Source of the DNA: Naematelia aurantialba
Taxonomy: Eukaryota; Basidiomycota; Tremellomycetes; Tremellales; Naemateliaceae
DNA: 64,000 nt
Direction of reading: 5' to 3'
NCBI GenBank assembly: GCA_021527695.1
Contig: JAKFAO010000001.1
Coordinates: 1,674,001-1,738,000 of the forward strand
Every line of letters starts with the position of its first letter. Position 1 is the stretch's first letter. Shown one piece after another: positions 43,867 to 53,630 of this stretch. The notes beneath the pieces are model-generated. The model made no database searches, had not been told where the DNA came from, and saw nothing but the letters and a program-made list of their open reading frames with translations. The translations under genes were made by a program, and so were the position numbers.

Positions 43867-45032
43867 TCACCCAGTCCGCAGAATGAGGTGCACGCCCGAA
43901 TCACTCTCAACGATTCCGCTCAGCTGTCCTGGCTGCAGCGCAAATGTGGCCTCCTGCGAAATATCAGCGTCAATCACGAAGGCTCTCCATGGTCTGAACG
44001 GCGAGCACGCTCCCGTCCGCTATCAGTCGTAGCGGATTTCCTCATGACAGTCCACTCCCCGTGGTACAGCAGCACTTCCCTCTGCACCAGCTCATATTAC
44101 ACATGGCATCAGAGCACTAGAGGCTCATACACGCTCCACCAGAAGCTGTGCTCGTCGATGCCCACAGCGGCAGATTTACTACACCTACCACCCAGCGAAC
44201 GCGACCCTCTGAAGCGTCACATGCCTAGACGCCGCCATCCACATTAAGGAGTAACAGTCAGCTGACTCACCTCGAAAGACTTCTGCATCTGCCCGGGCCC
44301 GAACCACCCCAGATCCCCTCCTTTCCTAGCGGATGAACAGTCGCTGTCCTCACTTGCGATACGAGCGAATTCGCGGTTCTTCTCAGCCTCGGGGAGGGCG
44401 GACAGATGCTCCATGTGCGCCTGGATCTGTTTACGCGCGTCGTCTTTGGTGCGTGTGATCTTGTCCTAAGAGCGGGTCAATACGCATTTCTTGGCCGTAT
44501 CAACAAGAGAGATATCGTGCCACCACACTGCTAGCTAAAGATCTGGTATATGGCATGCCAACGATACGACAACGAGGACGCCAGAAGTGATGAATCGACC
44601 GAGAGGATGCGTGGGATGTGAGGACTCGTTATCGGAATGAGACGTCATCAGAAGATCGGAAGGAACGGCTGCCATACAATAGGAAGCAGGGATTGTCTCA
44701 AGCCGTGAACCTAGGAAGCAAGATGGCAAGGAAGACGGGAATGAACGAAGGCGGTAACCCACCTGTTTCCAACTACTAGGCCGCCTTGAACCCGCATGTT
44801 TCGCCAAAATATGGCTAGCCCTCACCTGCCCAGCCCTCACCTGCCCATTCGCCACAGGCGAGGGTCCTGCCCCTGACCCGGCCGGGCCAAGGTGCTTGTC
44901 TGCCCCTGGGAGACGGGCAATCTGCTCTGGCGACAGCTCGGCCGGCGCTTCCCACACCGAGGCCTTGGTCGCGGTGTTGTAAAAGTAGGGTAAGCCCCTC
45001 GAGGCCGATTTCCGCACTTCCCAGTCGGACAT
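43867..45032 (-). CDS. ESS1: Peptidyl-prolyl cis/trans isomerase Ess1/Pin1 (parvulin)
   Basis: Three exons (45032-44763, 44459-44271, 43953-43867) give exactly 181 aa. The N-terminal WW domain reads DWEVRKSASRGLPYFYNTAT with KASVWEAP. A short Gly/Pro linker leads to the parvulin domain: VRASHILAKHAGSRRPSSWK, ITRTKDDARKQIQAHMEHLS, then EDSDCSSARKGGDLGWFGPG and MQKSFEEATFALQPGQLSGI, ending SDSGVHLILRTG. The phosphate-binding RR pair, the active-site Cys (SDCSSA) and the His residues (SHI, GVH) are present. Ess1 isomerises phospho-Ser/Thr-Pro bonds, notably in the RNA polymerase II tail. Its two introns (303 and 317 nt) are five to six times longer than the typical intron in this window. Confidence 0.95.
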
Positions 45033-45703
45033 GGTGGCTGTTCACGCGAAGCGAGTGTCGGGTGCTTTCGACTAGGATGAGCCTGTTGTGTTGGATCGGA
45101 TAATGCAGATACGGGGATTGCAGAGGTCGACGTGGCTGGATCAGACACCGGTGGCGACGGGTGAAACGCCAGACAGACGTGATCACGTTTTCAGGCTCAC
45201 CTGTTGGTTGTTTGTCCATTCGTCCTTTAGAGACCTGTGTCCAAAGGGCCATGGCCACTCGGTCTCCCACAAGTCCGGCAGCCCAACTCACGGGCCCACA
45301 AGTGCACCACACCAACATCCTTACTGTAGCATCACGATGGCTGAGGTCAAGTTACTGATCCTCTGATACTGATTGACACTGGACATATGTTCCTCCTCCC
45401 CTTCTGTGCCTCTGTGTTCCGGGTGTGCTCAAGCGTGAGATGACGCGGACATGAACACGAGCTGTAAACACACCGACCCCAGCCGCCAACTCATTCATTT
45501 GCATACTCGGACGCAGACTCGCACAACCGACTGCACTCTTCCGCAGCAATACGATTCCACACTCTTTCTTACACCCCGAACCAAACCGCACGTCGTACCT
45601 CAACCCTCACCCCCACGGCGCCACCGCGCAACGAGGGACGCGAAAATTCACCCATCACGCCAACCATGTTTCTCGTCTCTCGTCTCGGCCGGACAGACGG
45701 ACT
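45033..45703. other. ESS1 promoter and 3' flank of the GFA gene
   Basis: 671 nt. The frames at 45088-45366 and 45451-45711 (+) lack conserved features. No TATA box was recognised. Confidence 0.35.
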
Positions 45704-47139
45704 CTACATAATCTGCACCTGGTCGGCACCGGGAATCGCAGCAAGACCGGTCCATCGGTCCTTGACGAACAGCTCCGCCCCGAAAGAGATCTTGCGGAAG
45801 TCAGGCAGGTTGCCGGTCTCTGCGGCGTGTCAGGGTGTTCGTGCTTGGGCCTTGGAGACCCTTTCAAGTCGACAGGAACTGGATCTTGGAATTCCTCGAT
45901 AGAGTAACAGCAGCAAAGAGCTCCTCATGAAAGTCAAAAGAAACTGGATCTTCAAGACTCCTGACTCGAGTAAGAGCAACTGTGATCCAGTATTCCTCGC
46001 GTCAGAGGACTGGAATCTTCAAACTCAAAGCAGAAACGAACGGGGAGTTCAAAACGCCTGGAGTCGAAGAACGGTTGTCCACAAGCCGGAAGGAACAGCA
46101 TACACCTGTGGCGAAGCCAAGCAGCTCCCAGTGACAGGAAAAAAAATGAGTGCAACTCACGAACAGCCATAGCATCGCCAAACGCCTTGGACTTGTGCGC
46201 CAGCGCAGACCCACACGTGGGGCAGAAGACGCGCGTTACTGCGGGTGTCAGCGTCGTGACTTGATGATGAGCCAGGGGCACTCTGAGTAGTCTGTATGCG
46301 TTTCAACCATTACGCCTCTCTACGCCGTAACGCTCAAACGCCTGTACGCCTGTCCGCCTTCGCAACTGATTCTGTCCACCGGTGCCTGACGTCTGTGCAC
46401 CTGTACACCTGACGCTGGCACGCCTCGATGCCTTTACACATCCAAACCGTACACGCCGAGGCTGAGCGAGAAACGCGGAGCAGAGCACAGACGTACCGGT
46501 GTTGCCGGACGCGGCGGGTGAGTTGTACTCTTTGGTTTCGCCGATGAACTGCTGGTTAGCAACTCGGCATATGCATGAGCTCAACGGCTGCAGCGCGCGG
46601 CGGCGGACACGACCGCAAGTGCTCGATAGAAGAAGGTTGGAAGCTAGGTCCACTGCGCTACGCCCACGAGCACAGGTACCACGTCCACGACTGACGAGGG
46701 AAAGATCCTCAACTCACTTCGACATCAGCAATCTTGACCACAACGTTGGTCGAGTACGCCGAGCCAGATGTCTGCTGGCAGTCGGTGCCTGCCGACGGTC
46801 AGTATAGGAAAGCTCATCCCGGGTAATTGCGACGCAAGGTGCCAGAACCACAAACTGGGCCGCGTCCGCGCCGGGCCACACGACATGGCTTCCTAGCCAC
46901 TGCCAGCGCGAGCGTGGACGAAGGACAGGACAAAGCCGGGTGTCACATCGACGTACACGGGAGATTTGGGTTGAGCTGGGTTGGGATGTAGGATAAGATG
47001 GGATGGAGGCTGGGTTAGACCCCCTAGTAGGAATGCAAGAGAACGCAGCCGACGCACAGTGACACGCGACCTGTTTCTCCTCGGTCGAGTTGATCTTGAT
47101 CTGAACGCCGCCGCAGAGACATTGACCAGTGTGGACCAT
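45704..47139 (-). CDS. GFA/CENP-V domain protein (Mss4-like zinc fold)
   Basis: About five exons, roughly 134 aa. Exon 1 reads MVHTGQCLCGGVQIKINSTE and ends in VACHC. Splicing then gives TDCQQTSGSAYSTNVVVKIA, completing the CHCxxC zinc motif. Later exons give FIGETKEYNSPAASGNT, TRVFCPTCGSALAHKSK, and the end LPDFRKISFGAELFVKDRW with TGLAAIPGADQVQIM. The CLCG, CHCTDC and CPTCG cysteines are the seven-cysteine zinc set of the glutathione-dependent formaldehyde-activating (GFA) family. The family is large and mostly uncharacterised; activation of formaldehyde is proven for few members. The introns are long and hold degenerate CGCCTGTA repeats (46330-46440). The assignment of intermediate exon borders is approximate. 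Confidence 0.85.
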
Positions 47140-48186
47140 GTTCTTGGCTGTTGGCTGTTGGCTGTTGGCTGTTGGCTGGGGTTGGTGGTAGGTTGTCCGG
47201 CAGTGTCGAGATGCGGGAGTGGATGAGCGGATGGCGAGAATGCTCAAGGGGTTTGTCTTTATCCCCTCCTCCCTCCCGTGCTCCCCCCCATGCTCCTTTC
47301 CTTCCAGCACCTCCTTCCCTCCTTTCCCTCCTTTGTCCCCCACCGTTCCCTCTGCCGCCGTCTGCGTCGACCGGCGCATCGACCTGCGCGACCATCAAAC
47401 GCCGGTGGCTCGTGCTTGCTCAGTCTTTCGCCCCTCGCATGACGTCATTCACCTCGAGCGGCGTAAAGCATAGGCCGGTAGACCGGTGGCTCGTGCCTCC
47501 TTCTTTATCCTCTGGACGGCGGATAGTGCACGACGTTGGCCGGTGCCTTCGAGGTCCTGGAATCCGGTGTTTGAACTCAGGGAGGTCTGGAGGTTTCACG
47601 CGATGCGTGGCGTGGCGGCGGGATCACTGCCGCGAGCATGTAGAGCATGTAGATTCATCCCATGATTCCGCATTGCTTCTGGCGCCTCCTCGTAGTCTCA
47701 CGCCCAATTCCTGCTCGTGCTCGGGGCCGATTTTAACGGTGCCGCCGACGCGCACTCCAACGCGTACGCTTCCTGCTCTTATTCTGAAGGCTATGCATAC
47801 TCGTACCCGAACCCATACCCCCACCCCTAGTCATCAAGTGGTCCGGCCTCTCCTCTTAGTTTCGCATCCGCGGGCATCTCTCACTGTCATTCATTGCGTG
47901 CGTGTTTCTTTGATAGAGTAGATGCTCAGAGAGCATCGTCAACTATGCAAGAGGTCGGCCAAAGTCGCACGAGGCGGCAATGGCAGACAACCACGAGGTG
48001 GCAGTGCCAAATTCACGAGGCGACCCCAACAATTGCACGAGGCAAAGGTGCGAGGTGGCAATGCCAAAGATGCACGATGCGGCACATCTTAATTGCATGT
48101 TTAATTGCATGTTCATGTGGCCCATTCCAGCCTTTTTGCCTCCAGTGTCTGGGCCGTATCATGCAGCTTATCCAGGCTCTTTCCGC
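47140..48186. other. GFA-gene promoter and repeat-bearing spacer
   Basis: 1.05 kb without a recognised gene. The + frame 47151-47921 is a pyrimidine-rich composition effect. From 47965 to 48085 there is a degenerate repeat built on GCACGAGGCGGCAATG variants. AATTGCATGTT occurs twice in tandem at about 48091-48113. Confidence 0.4.
47144..47178. repeat. Heptanucleotide repeat (TTGGCTG)x5 next to a start codon
   Basis: Five perfect TTGGCTG units end four bases before the ATG of the GFA gene (transcribed leftwards), so they lie in its leader as CAGCCAA repeats. Confidence 0.95.
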
Positions 48187-50764
48187 TCACGCCTTTCCCT
48201 GCCGCTCGAGCTTCTTCCGAGTGACCTCTTCCGACCTCGTGCGGATCTCCCAGGTCATCTCGTACGTCCTCGCGGCGTCTTCATACGTCGACAGAATCTC
48301 GGGGTTCGCTCCGCCCTCAATCTGTGCGACGGTCAGCCTAAACGGTTCTTTTGTGCAATAGTATACTTACCGTGTCAATAAAGTGGTCCATCTCAGTCTG
48401 ATACGGGTCGTCTCCTGCCCCTTGTCAGCTACTTTGTGCACAGAAAGAGGACAAGGTACATACCAGGCGTGGGGATGATCTCCGACTTGTCCGAGCCAGG
48501 GCGTCGGACGTGCAGTGCAGGGATACCGTATGGGTCAGAAAGGCTGCATCATGTCAGACTCATATATCCCCTGCCCAGATATGACTCACATCAGCTGGTA
48601 CTGGCAGTCAAAGTAATCAGCTTTCCTCCACTCGGATGCACACAACTACTCACCCCGTCCGCGAATACCTGTAGCTCAATGGAATAGTCTACCCCGTGCA
48701 AGGCAATGGCATGCAACATTGTTCCCACGGCGCCGTTATCGTACTTCCTATGCGTGCATCAGCAGACGTTGCGAAAGTTGAGCTTAAGCCACACCAGCTA
48801 GCAATGGTTGCCCGGGGAATTCGCTGGTCGTCCGGGATCACCGACTCGTCAAAGTTCTTCTTGGACAGCTCTCCTGGCTTTTCATGCGCTTCCACGGCAA
48901 GCGCTCTGGATTGTGCCGTCTCAGCACTTGACCTGTCATGAAGAAAAGCCAGTCCGCTCACGTCAACGTATCGATGTCGATCTCGCCTCCGAAATACCTC
49001 GACAAGTCGCCTGCGCAATGTCAGGAATGGTAAGTGCTTAATCCATCAACTAACAAATGTGAGTTGCTTGTTCTACGATCGGGCCTTGGATGATCGATTT
49101 GTTCCACCAGTCCTAGTCGGATTAGCTTAATGTCCTGCCCGTGCCAGACCACACAGGGGACAGCAAAGTGACAAGTAACCCACAGTCTTGATGGCCAGCT
49201 CGTACGCTACCACGTATCTCGCAACCGTCGCCATACTGTTCCGTCAGCGGCTGCATCTTGCCTCCCGAGTGGCAACATACACAGTAAGGTTGTTCTCTTC
49301 AATAATCTTCTTCATCTGTTTGACCGCATCGAGGTACCTCAGCACATACCTACACATCTGATCAGCTTCCCTTAAATTGAGGTTTCGCCCCAAGCTCAGC
49401 TTACTCACCCGACACTGACGACCCCGTTGTGCTGCTTCATGAGCTTGCCGACCTCTTTGGCTTGGGCAACGCTCTCTTCCCATGGTACACCGGTCGCAAT
49501 GGGCTTTTCAACGAAGATGCCGGCGTTGGGAAAGTGTTTGTGTAGCTTGACTTCGAGGTCGCGGCCGGGCGAGGTGCCGCCGCGGTACATCGGCGGCGTG
49601 GCGACGAATACTGCTCTAGTCATCGTCAGCCAGTCGGCCGGAACGAGGCATGATCGGTGGGTTCATCGAGATCGATGGCAGCGCAGAGATGAATGAAGAT
49701 CATTGATGGTAAATGGTGTCGATTGATGGTTTTGATTGATGATAACTGGTGTTGATTGATGGTAACTCGGAGTCGATTGACAGTAGAGTGTGAGGAAAAT
49801 GATTGATGGCGATAGAAATTGAGAGGTCGACAGGATGAGACCGGGGGCAGCTCACTTGGGTTCCTTGCTTTCTCCATTTTTGACCCTCTCCGCAAAGGCC
49901 TCGATGGAAGGCAGAATGACAGTCCCCTCATAAGCCGCCTTCTCGGCCGGACTGGCAAGTTTGATCTTCAGCGCCGCTTCGGCGCGGGGCGGGTCTACTT
50001 CAATCACAGCTTGCACGGAGAGGCGGGAGCCGACGCGCGCATGTAGTCGGCGAGCGATGTTCCATGGCCCTAGGGTGATTTAGTGCCCATGCGATTAAGA
50101 GATGAAAGACGACTGAGGGGATTGAGAGATAAGAGATGGTCGAGGGGATTGAGAGATATAACATAGTTGAGGCGATTGAAAGATAAAAGATGGTCGAGGA
50201 GGGATCTAGAGACGTAGGATGACGGGGGAGGGATTGAGAGATGAAATACCGAAGAGGGAATGAGAGATGTAAGGCGGTTGAGGAGGTCCGAGGTGACGAG
50301 CGGGCCCCGGAGGAGGCTGCGGGGACCCTCAGGGGACCGTGACGAGGTGATCGAGGAGGCGGAGAGGAAGGATCGAGGGCACGGCGAGAAGGAATTGAGG
50401 TAAGAAGTCATGTCGAAGGAGAAGCAGGAATGAAAGGAAGTAAGGGGAGTAGAAACAAATAATGAGAGAGCAGTACCTTCAGGACTGCCGAACATGGCCT
50501 ACGCAGGACATTCAGCACGGTTCGCGCGCAAAGCACACTTGGCCGACACGAGCAGAACAGCACATCCCGCTACGAGGACCGAGAAACACCAACAACTCAC
50601 AAAGCCCGCACCGATCATGAGCGCGTAAAACGGCTCTTCATCTTGTCTACCACCGATCTCGTCAGCCTACGCTCGCCCCAAGCCCATCGTAGGCAGACCC
50701 AATCGCCGCCGCCGATACCGTCGAGGACGATATACAAGGGACGTGCTCACTTGGTGGACGACAT
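48187..50764 (-). CDS. Gfo/Idh/MocA family NAD(P)-dependent oxidoreductase
   Basis: About eleven exons, roughly 400 aa. Start MSSTKQDEEPFYALMIGAGF, then a tiny exon AMFGSPE, then GPWNIARRLHARVGSRLSVQ. This forms the Rossmann beta-alpha turn with GAGF and the trailing Gly. Next come VFVATPPMYRGGTSPGRDLE and the family signature FVEKPIATG (the EKP motif with the catalytic-site Lys). The C-terminal alpha/beta domain includes RYVLRYLDAVKQMKKI, SIIQGPIVEQATHI, PRATIASWKYDNGAVGTMLH and TYEDAARTYEMTWEIRTRSE, and the protein ends ERQGKA. Members oxidise sugars, inositols or related alcohols. The substrate is not predictable here. Two introns are long and contain minisatellites (49,699-49,785 and 50,092-50,285). 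Confidence 0.87.
49699..49785. repeat. Intronic GATTGATGGT-type repeat
   Basis: About five degenerate copies of GATTGATGGTAA(CTGGTGTT), inside an intron of the Gfo/Idh/MocA gene. Confidence 0.75.
50092..50285. repeat. Intronic minisatellite, GATTGAGAGATAAGAGATGGT type
   Basis: Six or more degenerate copies of a roughly 28-bp unit beginning GATTGAGAGAT. They fill much of the second intron (about 50,070-50,475) of the Gfo/Idh/MocA gene. Confidence 0.8.
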
Positions 50765-51080
50765 TGTCCGGTGACCACCTTGTCTCGACTCGGCTGTGTA
50801 CGAGTAGGGAAACAACACTGTCAATGACCAAGCTGTGCCAAGCGGTTAGAAAAGTCGGGAGAATGAACAGCCAAGGAAAACCGTGCCTGTGCGTGGCGCA
50901 CGTGTGGCGATCGATTGCACGAGCGGTATCGTTGCCAATATTAATCTATCGCCGTGGATCGGACGCAGCGGATCTGACGCAGTGAATCTGACGTGGTGAA
51001 GCCGACGCGGCGAATCCGACGCAGTCAAGTCGATGCAGTCACAATGCAAGAGAGCTAGCAAGTACATGTCGTTCGCACAC
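50765..51080. repeat. Spacer with GATCTGACGCAGTGAATC-type short tandem repeat
   Basis: 316 nt between NUG1 (3' end) and the Gfo/Idh/MocA start. At about 50956-51035 a degenerate 11-13-bp unit (GAATCTGACGC) is repeated six or seven times. No gene. Confidence 0.6.
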
Positions 51081-53334
51081 TCATCCACGCTTCCGCTTCT
51101 CACCAGCAGCCGCCTTCTTCAAGATCCCAACCACCTCCCCCTCGGTCCCTTGAGCCGCCCGACCCGCCACTGGTCGGCCAAACGAGACCCGTTTGGCCTT
51201 CTTGGCTGCCGCCTTTGGCTCGACCGATAGGCGTTTCCGTTTCTTCTGTGAGACCGGCGCTGGTTCAGGCTCAGACTCGCGCTCTTCGTCCTCTTCGTCT
51301 GCCTCGGGATCTGACCCTGACGCTGGCTCTGACCCGTCCTCGAGTTCAAGCTCGTCGCCGTCTTCCAAATCCCCAAGTGCCTCTTCGGAGTCTTCTTCAT
51401 CTTCGTCCTCCTCCTCGTCACCATCGTCTACATCCTCGTCGTCATCTTCATCCTCATCATCTGACGGGGTCAACAACGCGGTAAAATCGTCATCCAGTAT
51501 CACCTGAGGGCGTCAGCTCGACGCTTCGCCATCTACGCCACCGAGCTCACCTCGCGCTCGTCGATGCGACCACTCTTGAACCTGATCAGGCCCTTTGCGT
51601 TCTCCTTCTTCATTTCCTTTTTGCCCTTGCAGAACTGCAGCACCTCCTGTACAGAGGCGTTCTCTGATGCTGGATTGTCTTTTGTAGACGGTGGCGTAGA
51701 GTAGTATGGGAATGAACTGGTCGCCCAATCTCGGAGGACGATCCGTGCAGCCGACTCGATATCTGGTTCGCCGTGCTGCACTCGTTAACTCGTGTCCTAT
51801 TTGGAATTTCAGTTTCAGTAGCTAACCTTGCGAGTCCGGGCATTGGCTCGAGCCAGTCCGGTGAGGAAAGCATCAATGTCACCAGGGGTGAAGAAGGGGA
51901 TGTTGTAAGCCATCATGAGATCCTGAGGATTTGATCGTTTGAAAATGCAGTTGACTGCAAGAGTCAGCACAACATCATAGCATGAGGTCGATGAGCTGAC
52001 CCAGAGGAAGAGCGTCCTTGACCCGATCTATCCTGCCCAGATTTCGCCTCAACAGATCACCAGCAAGTCGTTCCTCCAGCTCGTCCCACTTGTCCTCTTC
52101 TTCACCGTCTTCTCCGCCTTGCTCCTCTTCACCCTCCTCGGGCTCATCCTCCACAAACTCCCAGCCAGGGGTATCGATGATCCTGACCGTCTTGTCACCG
52201 ACTTTGATGCCGGTTTCCAGTGGCGAGGCTGTCGTCGGTGCTGGGTGCTTGGCAGATGCGGTGGGAGGCAAGACCGCGGCGGTCGTGTATTTCTTGCTGG
52301 AAGGAGGGAGAAGAGCGTTGAGGATGCTGGTCTTGCCTGTGTTGGGGAGACCCATGAGCGCGATCACGAGGTCGTCGGCCGACTTGGCAGACTTGTCGCT
52401 GGACCAAGATGAGATGGCAGATAAGAGCTGATCCTTTCCGAGGATCGAGGGGGATGCAGAGGTCGAAGTCGTGGAGCGAGAAGAGAACAGCAGAGTCGAA
52501 GAAGGGAGGTGAGCGAGCCAGGACTGCAGAGGTTCCCGCGGCACGAGGTCTAGTACAATCAGCGTGGGACCTTGCGGTTTGACAGTCTGCCTCTACGGCA
52601 TGACGGACATACCAATCTTGTTGACGAGCAAGACGACTTTGCCGCCGGCGTCTTGCACTAGATTCTCCACCGCTGCACTCCGTCCGCCTTGGATGTCCCG
52701 CGCATCTACAACCTGCACGACAACATCTGCGCGGTCGAGCACGTCCTGGAGTGTAGCCAGTTGAGTGTCTACTAGATCCGGAACGTCCATAGCGTCGGCA
52801 TCTTCAGATACTGATGAGGCCCGGAGAGCTACAGTGCCCGCGAGCGGGGCGGCGGGACGTGCCAGAACGGTAGAAGACAGGGACGAAACTCCAGGAGTGT
52901 CCTCCTCCTTGTCATCACCGTTACGAGACGCTTCTTTCCGCGCCAGCTTTGCCTCTTCAGTCTGCAGGAGTCAGCTGATCGGTACTGAAAACCAAGGTTG
53001 GAGCAGACCTTTCGTTTCTCCTCGGCGAGCTCGGATAAGACCTGGTCCTTGAGGTGGAACGAGTTGGGAATACCTGGGTCCGCTTGCTTTTCTGTAGCGA
53101 TCGTCAGGGCGACTCTACATGCCGCCAAGGCGAGAAAAGTCTCCAAAACGTACTGGATTTCCAAGTAACATCCTTCTTGGACGCCTTGCGCTTCTTGCGC
53201 TTCCCCTCGACGACCCTCTTGTGGGTCTTTGCGCGGTCACGCGTTGTAGAGCGATTGGTGGTCTCTACCATCTCGCATCAGCCTTACTGTCTCCCTAGCA
53301 CTACGCATCACTGACTCTTTCTGATGCGAGGCAT
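51081..53334 (-). CDS. NUG1: Nucleolar circularly permuted GTPase Nug1 (GNL3 family)
   Basis: Basic N-terminus MPRIRKKTTNRSTTRDRAK with HKRVVEGKRKKRKASKKDV, the GN3L/Nug1 coiled basic domain. The GTPase motifs are in permuted order: DARDIQGGRS, then G4 LLVNKID, G1 GLPNTGKTSIL, and G3 IIDTPGWEF. After G3 there is an acidic insertion. The C-terminal RNA-binding part includes AYNIPFFTPGDIDAFLTGLA and AARIVLRDWATSSFPYYSTP, followed by a very acidic stretch (DEDEDDDEDVDDGDEE) and a basic tail KKAAAGEKRKRG. Nug1 assembles the 60S ribosomal subunit in the nucleolus. Roughly 650 aa. The first intron follows only six codons and was placed at A|GTCAGT...GGTAG|AG to keep the family N-terminus. Confidence 0.93.
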
Positions 53335-53630
53335 GTCTCGTGAGTGCTGCTTGGAGGATTCAACGCCAACAGCAGCTCGGTGAAAAGCTCTTTTCTCAAA
53401 AATCTCTGGCGACAACCTCCACTCTGCGTTTTACATCCCAAAGAGGTAATTGAGGTGTTCCCTAAAAGTGAGGCTCGTATAAGGAATTACTGTGTTTACA
53501 CGCGACTTACTTTCCGTTTCGTTGCCCAACAGTGGCTACCATTGATCCTGGTGTCTCCCGGGCACATGAGTCCAGTTCAAGCACGGTACTGAAGCCTCTT
53601 CAGTCTCAAGGAGGGATCTTATCCGCCAGC
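53335..53630. promoter_or_regulatory. Bidirectional promoter, NUG1 / CDC11
   Basis: 296 nt between divergent starts. The CDC11 frame is open upstream of the chosen ATG but begins with GTG, so the first ATG (53631) was used. Confidence 0.4.

Noticed and set aside
43152..43910. 252-codon - strand frame rich in Pro
   Set aside because: Antisense of the Gly-rich hypothetical gene. Its left part overlaps the ESS1 last exon in a different phase, and the ESS1 reading is conserved.
47151..47921. 256-codon + strand frame upstream of the GFA gene
   Set aside because: Low-complexity Pro/Ser/Thr translation of a pyrimidine-rich stretch, overlapping the TTGGCTG repeat, with no conserved block.
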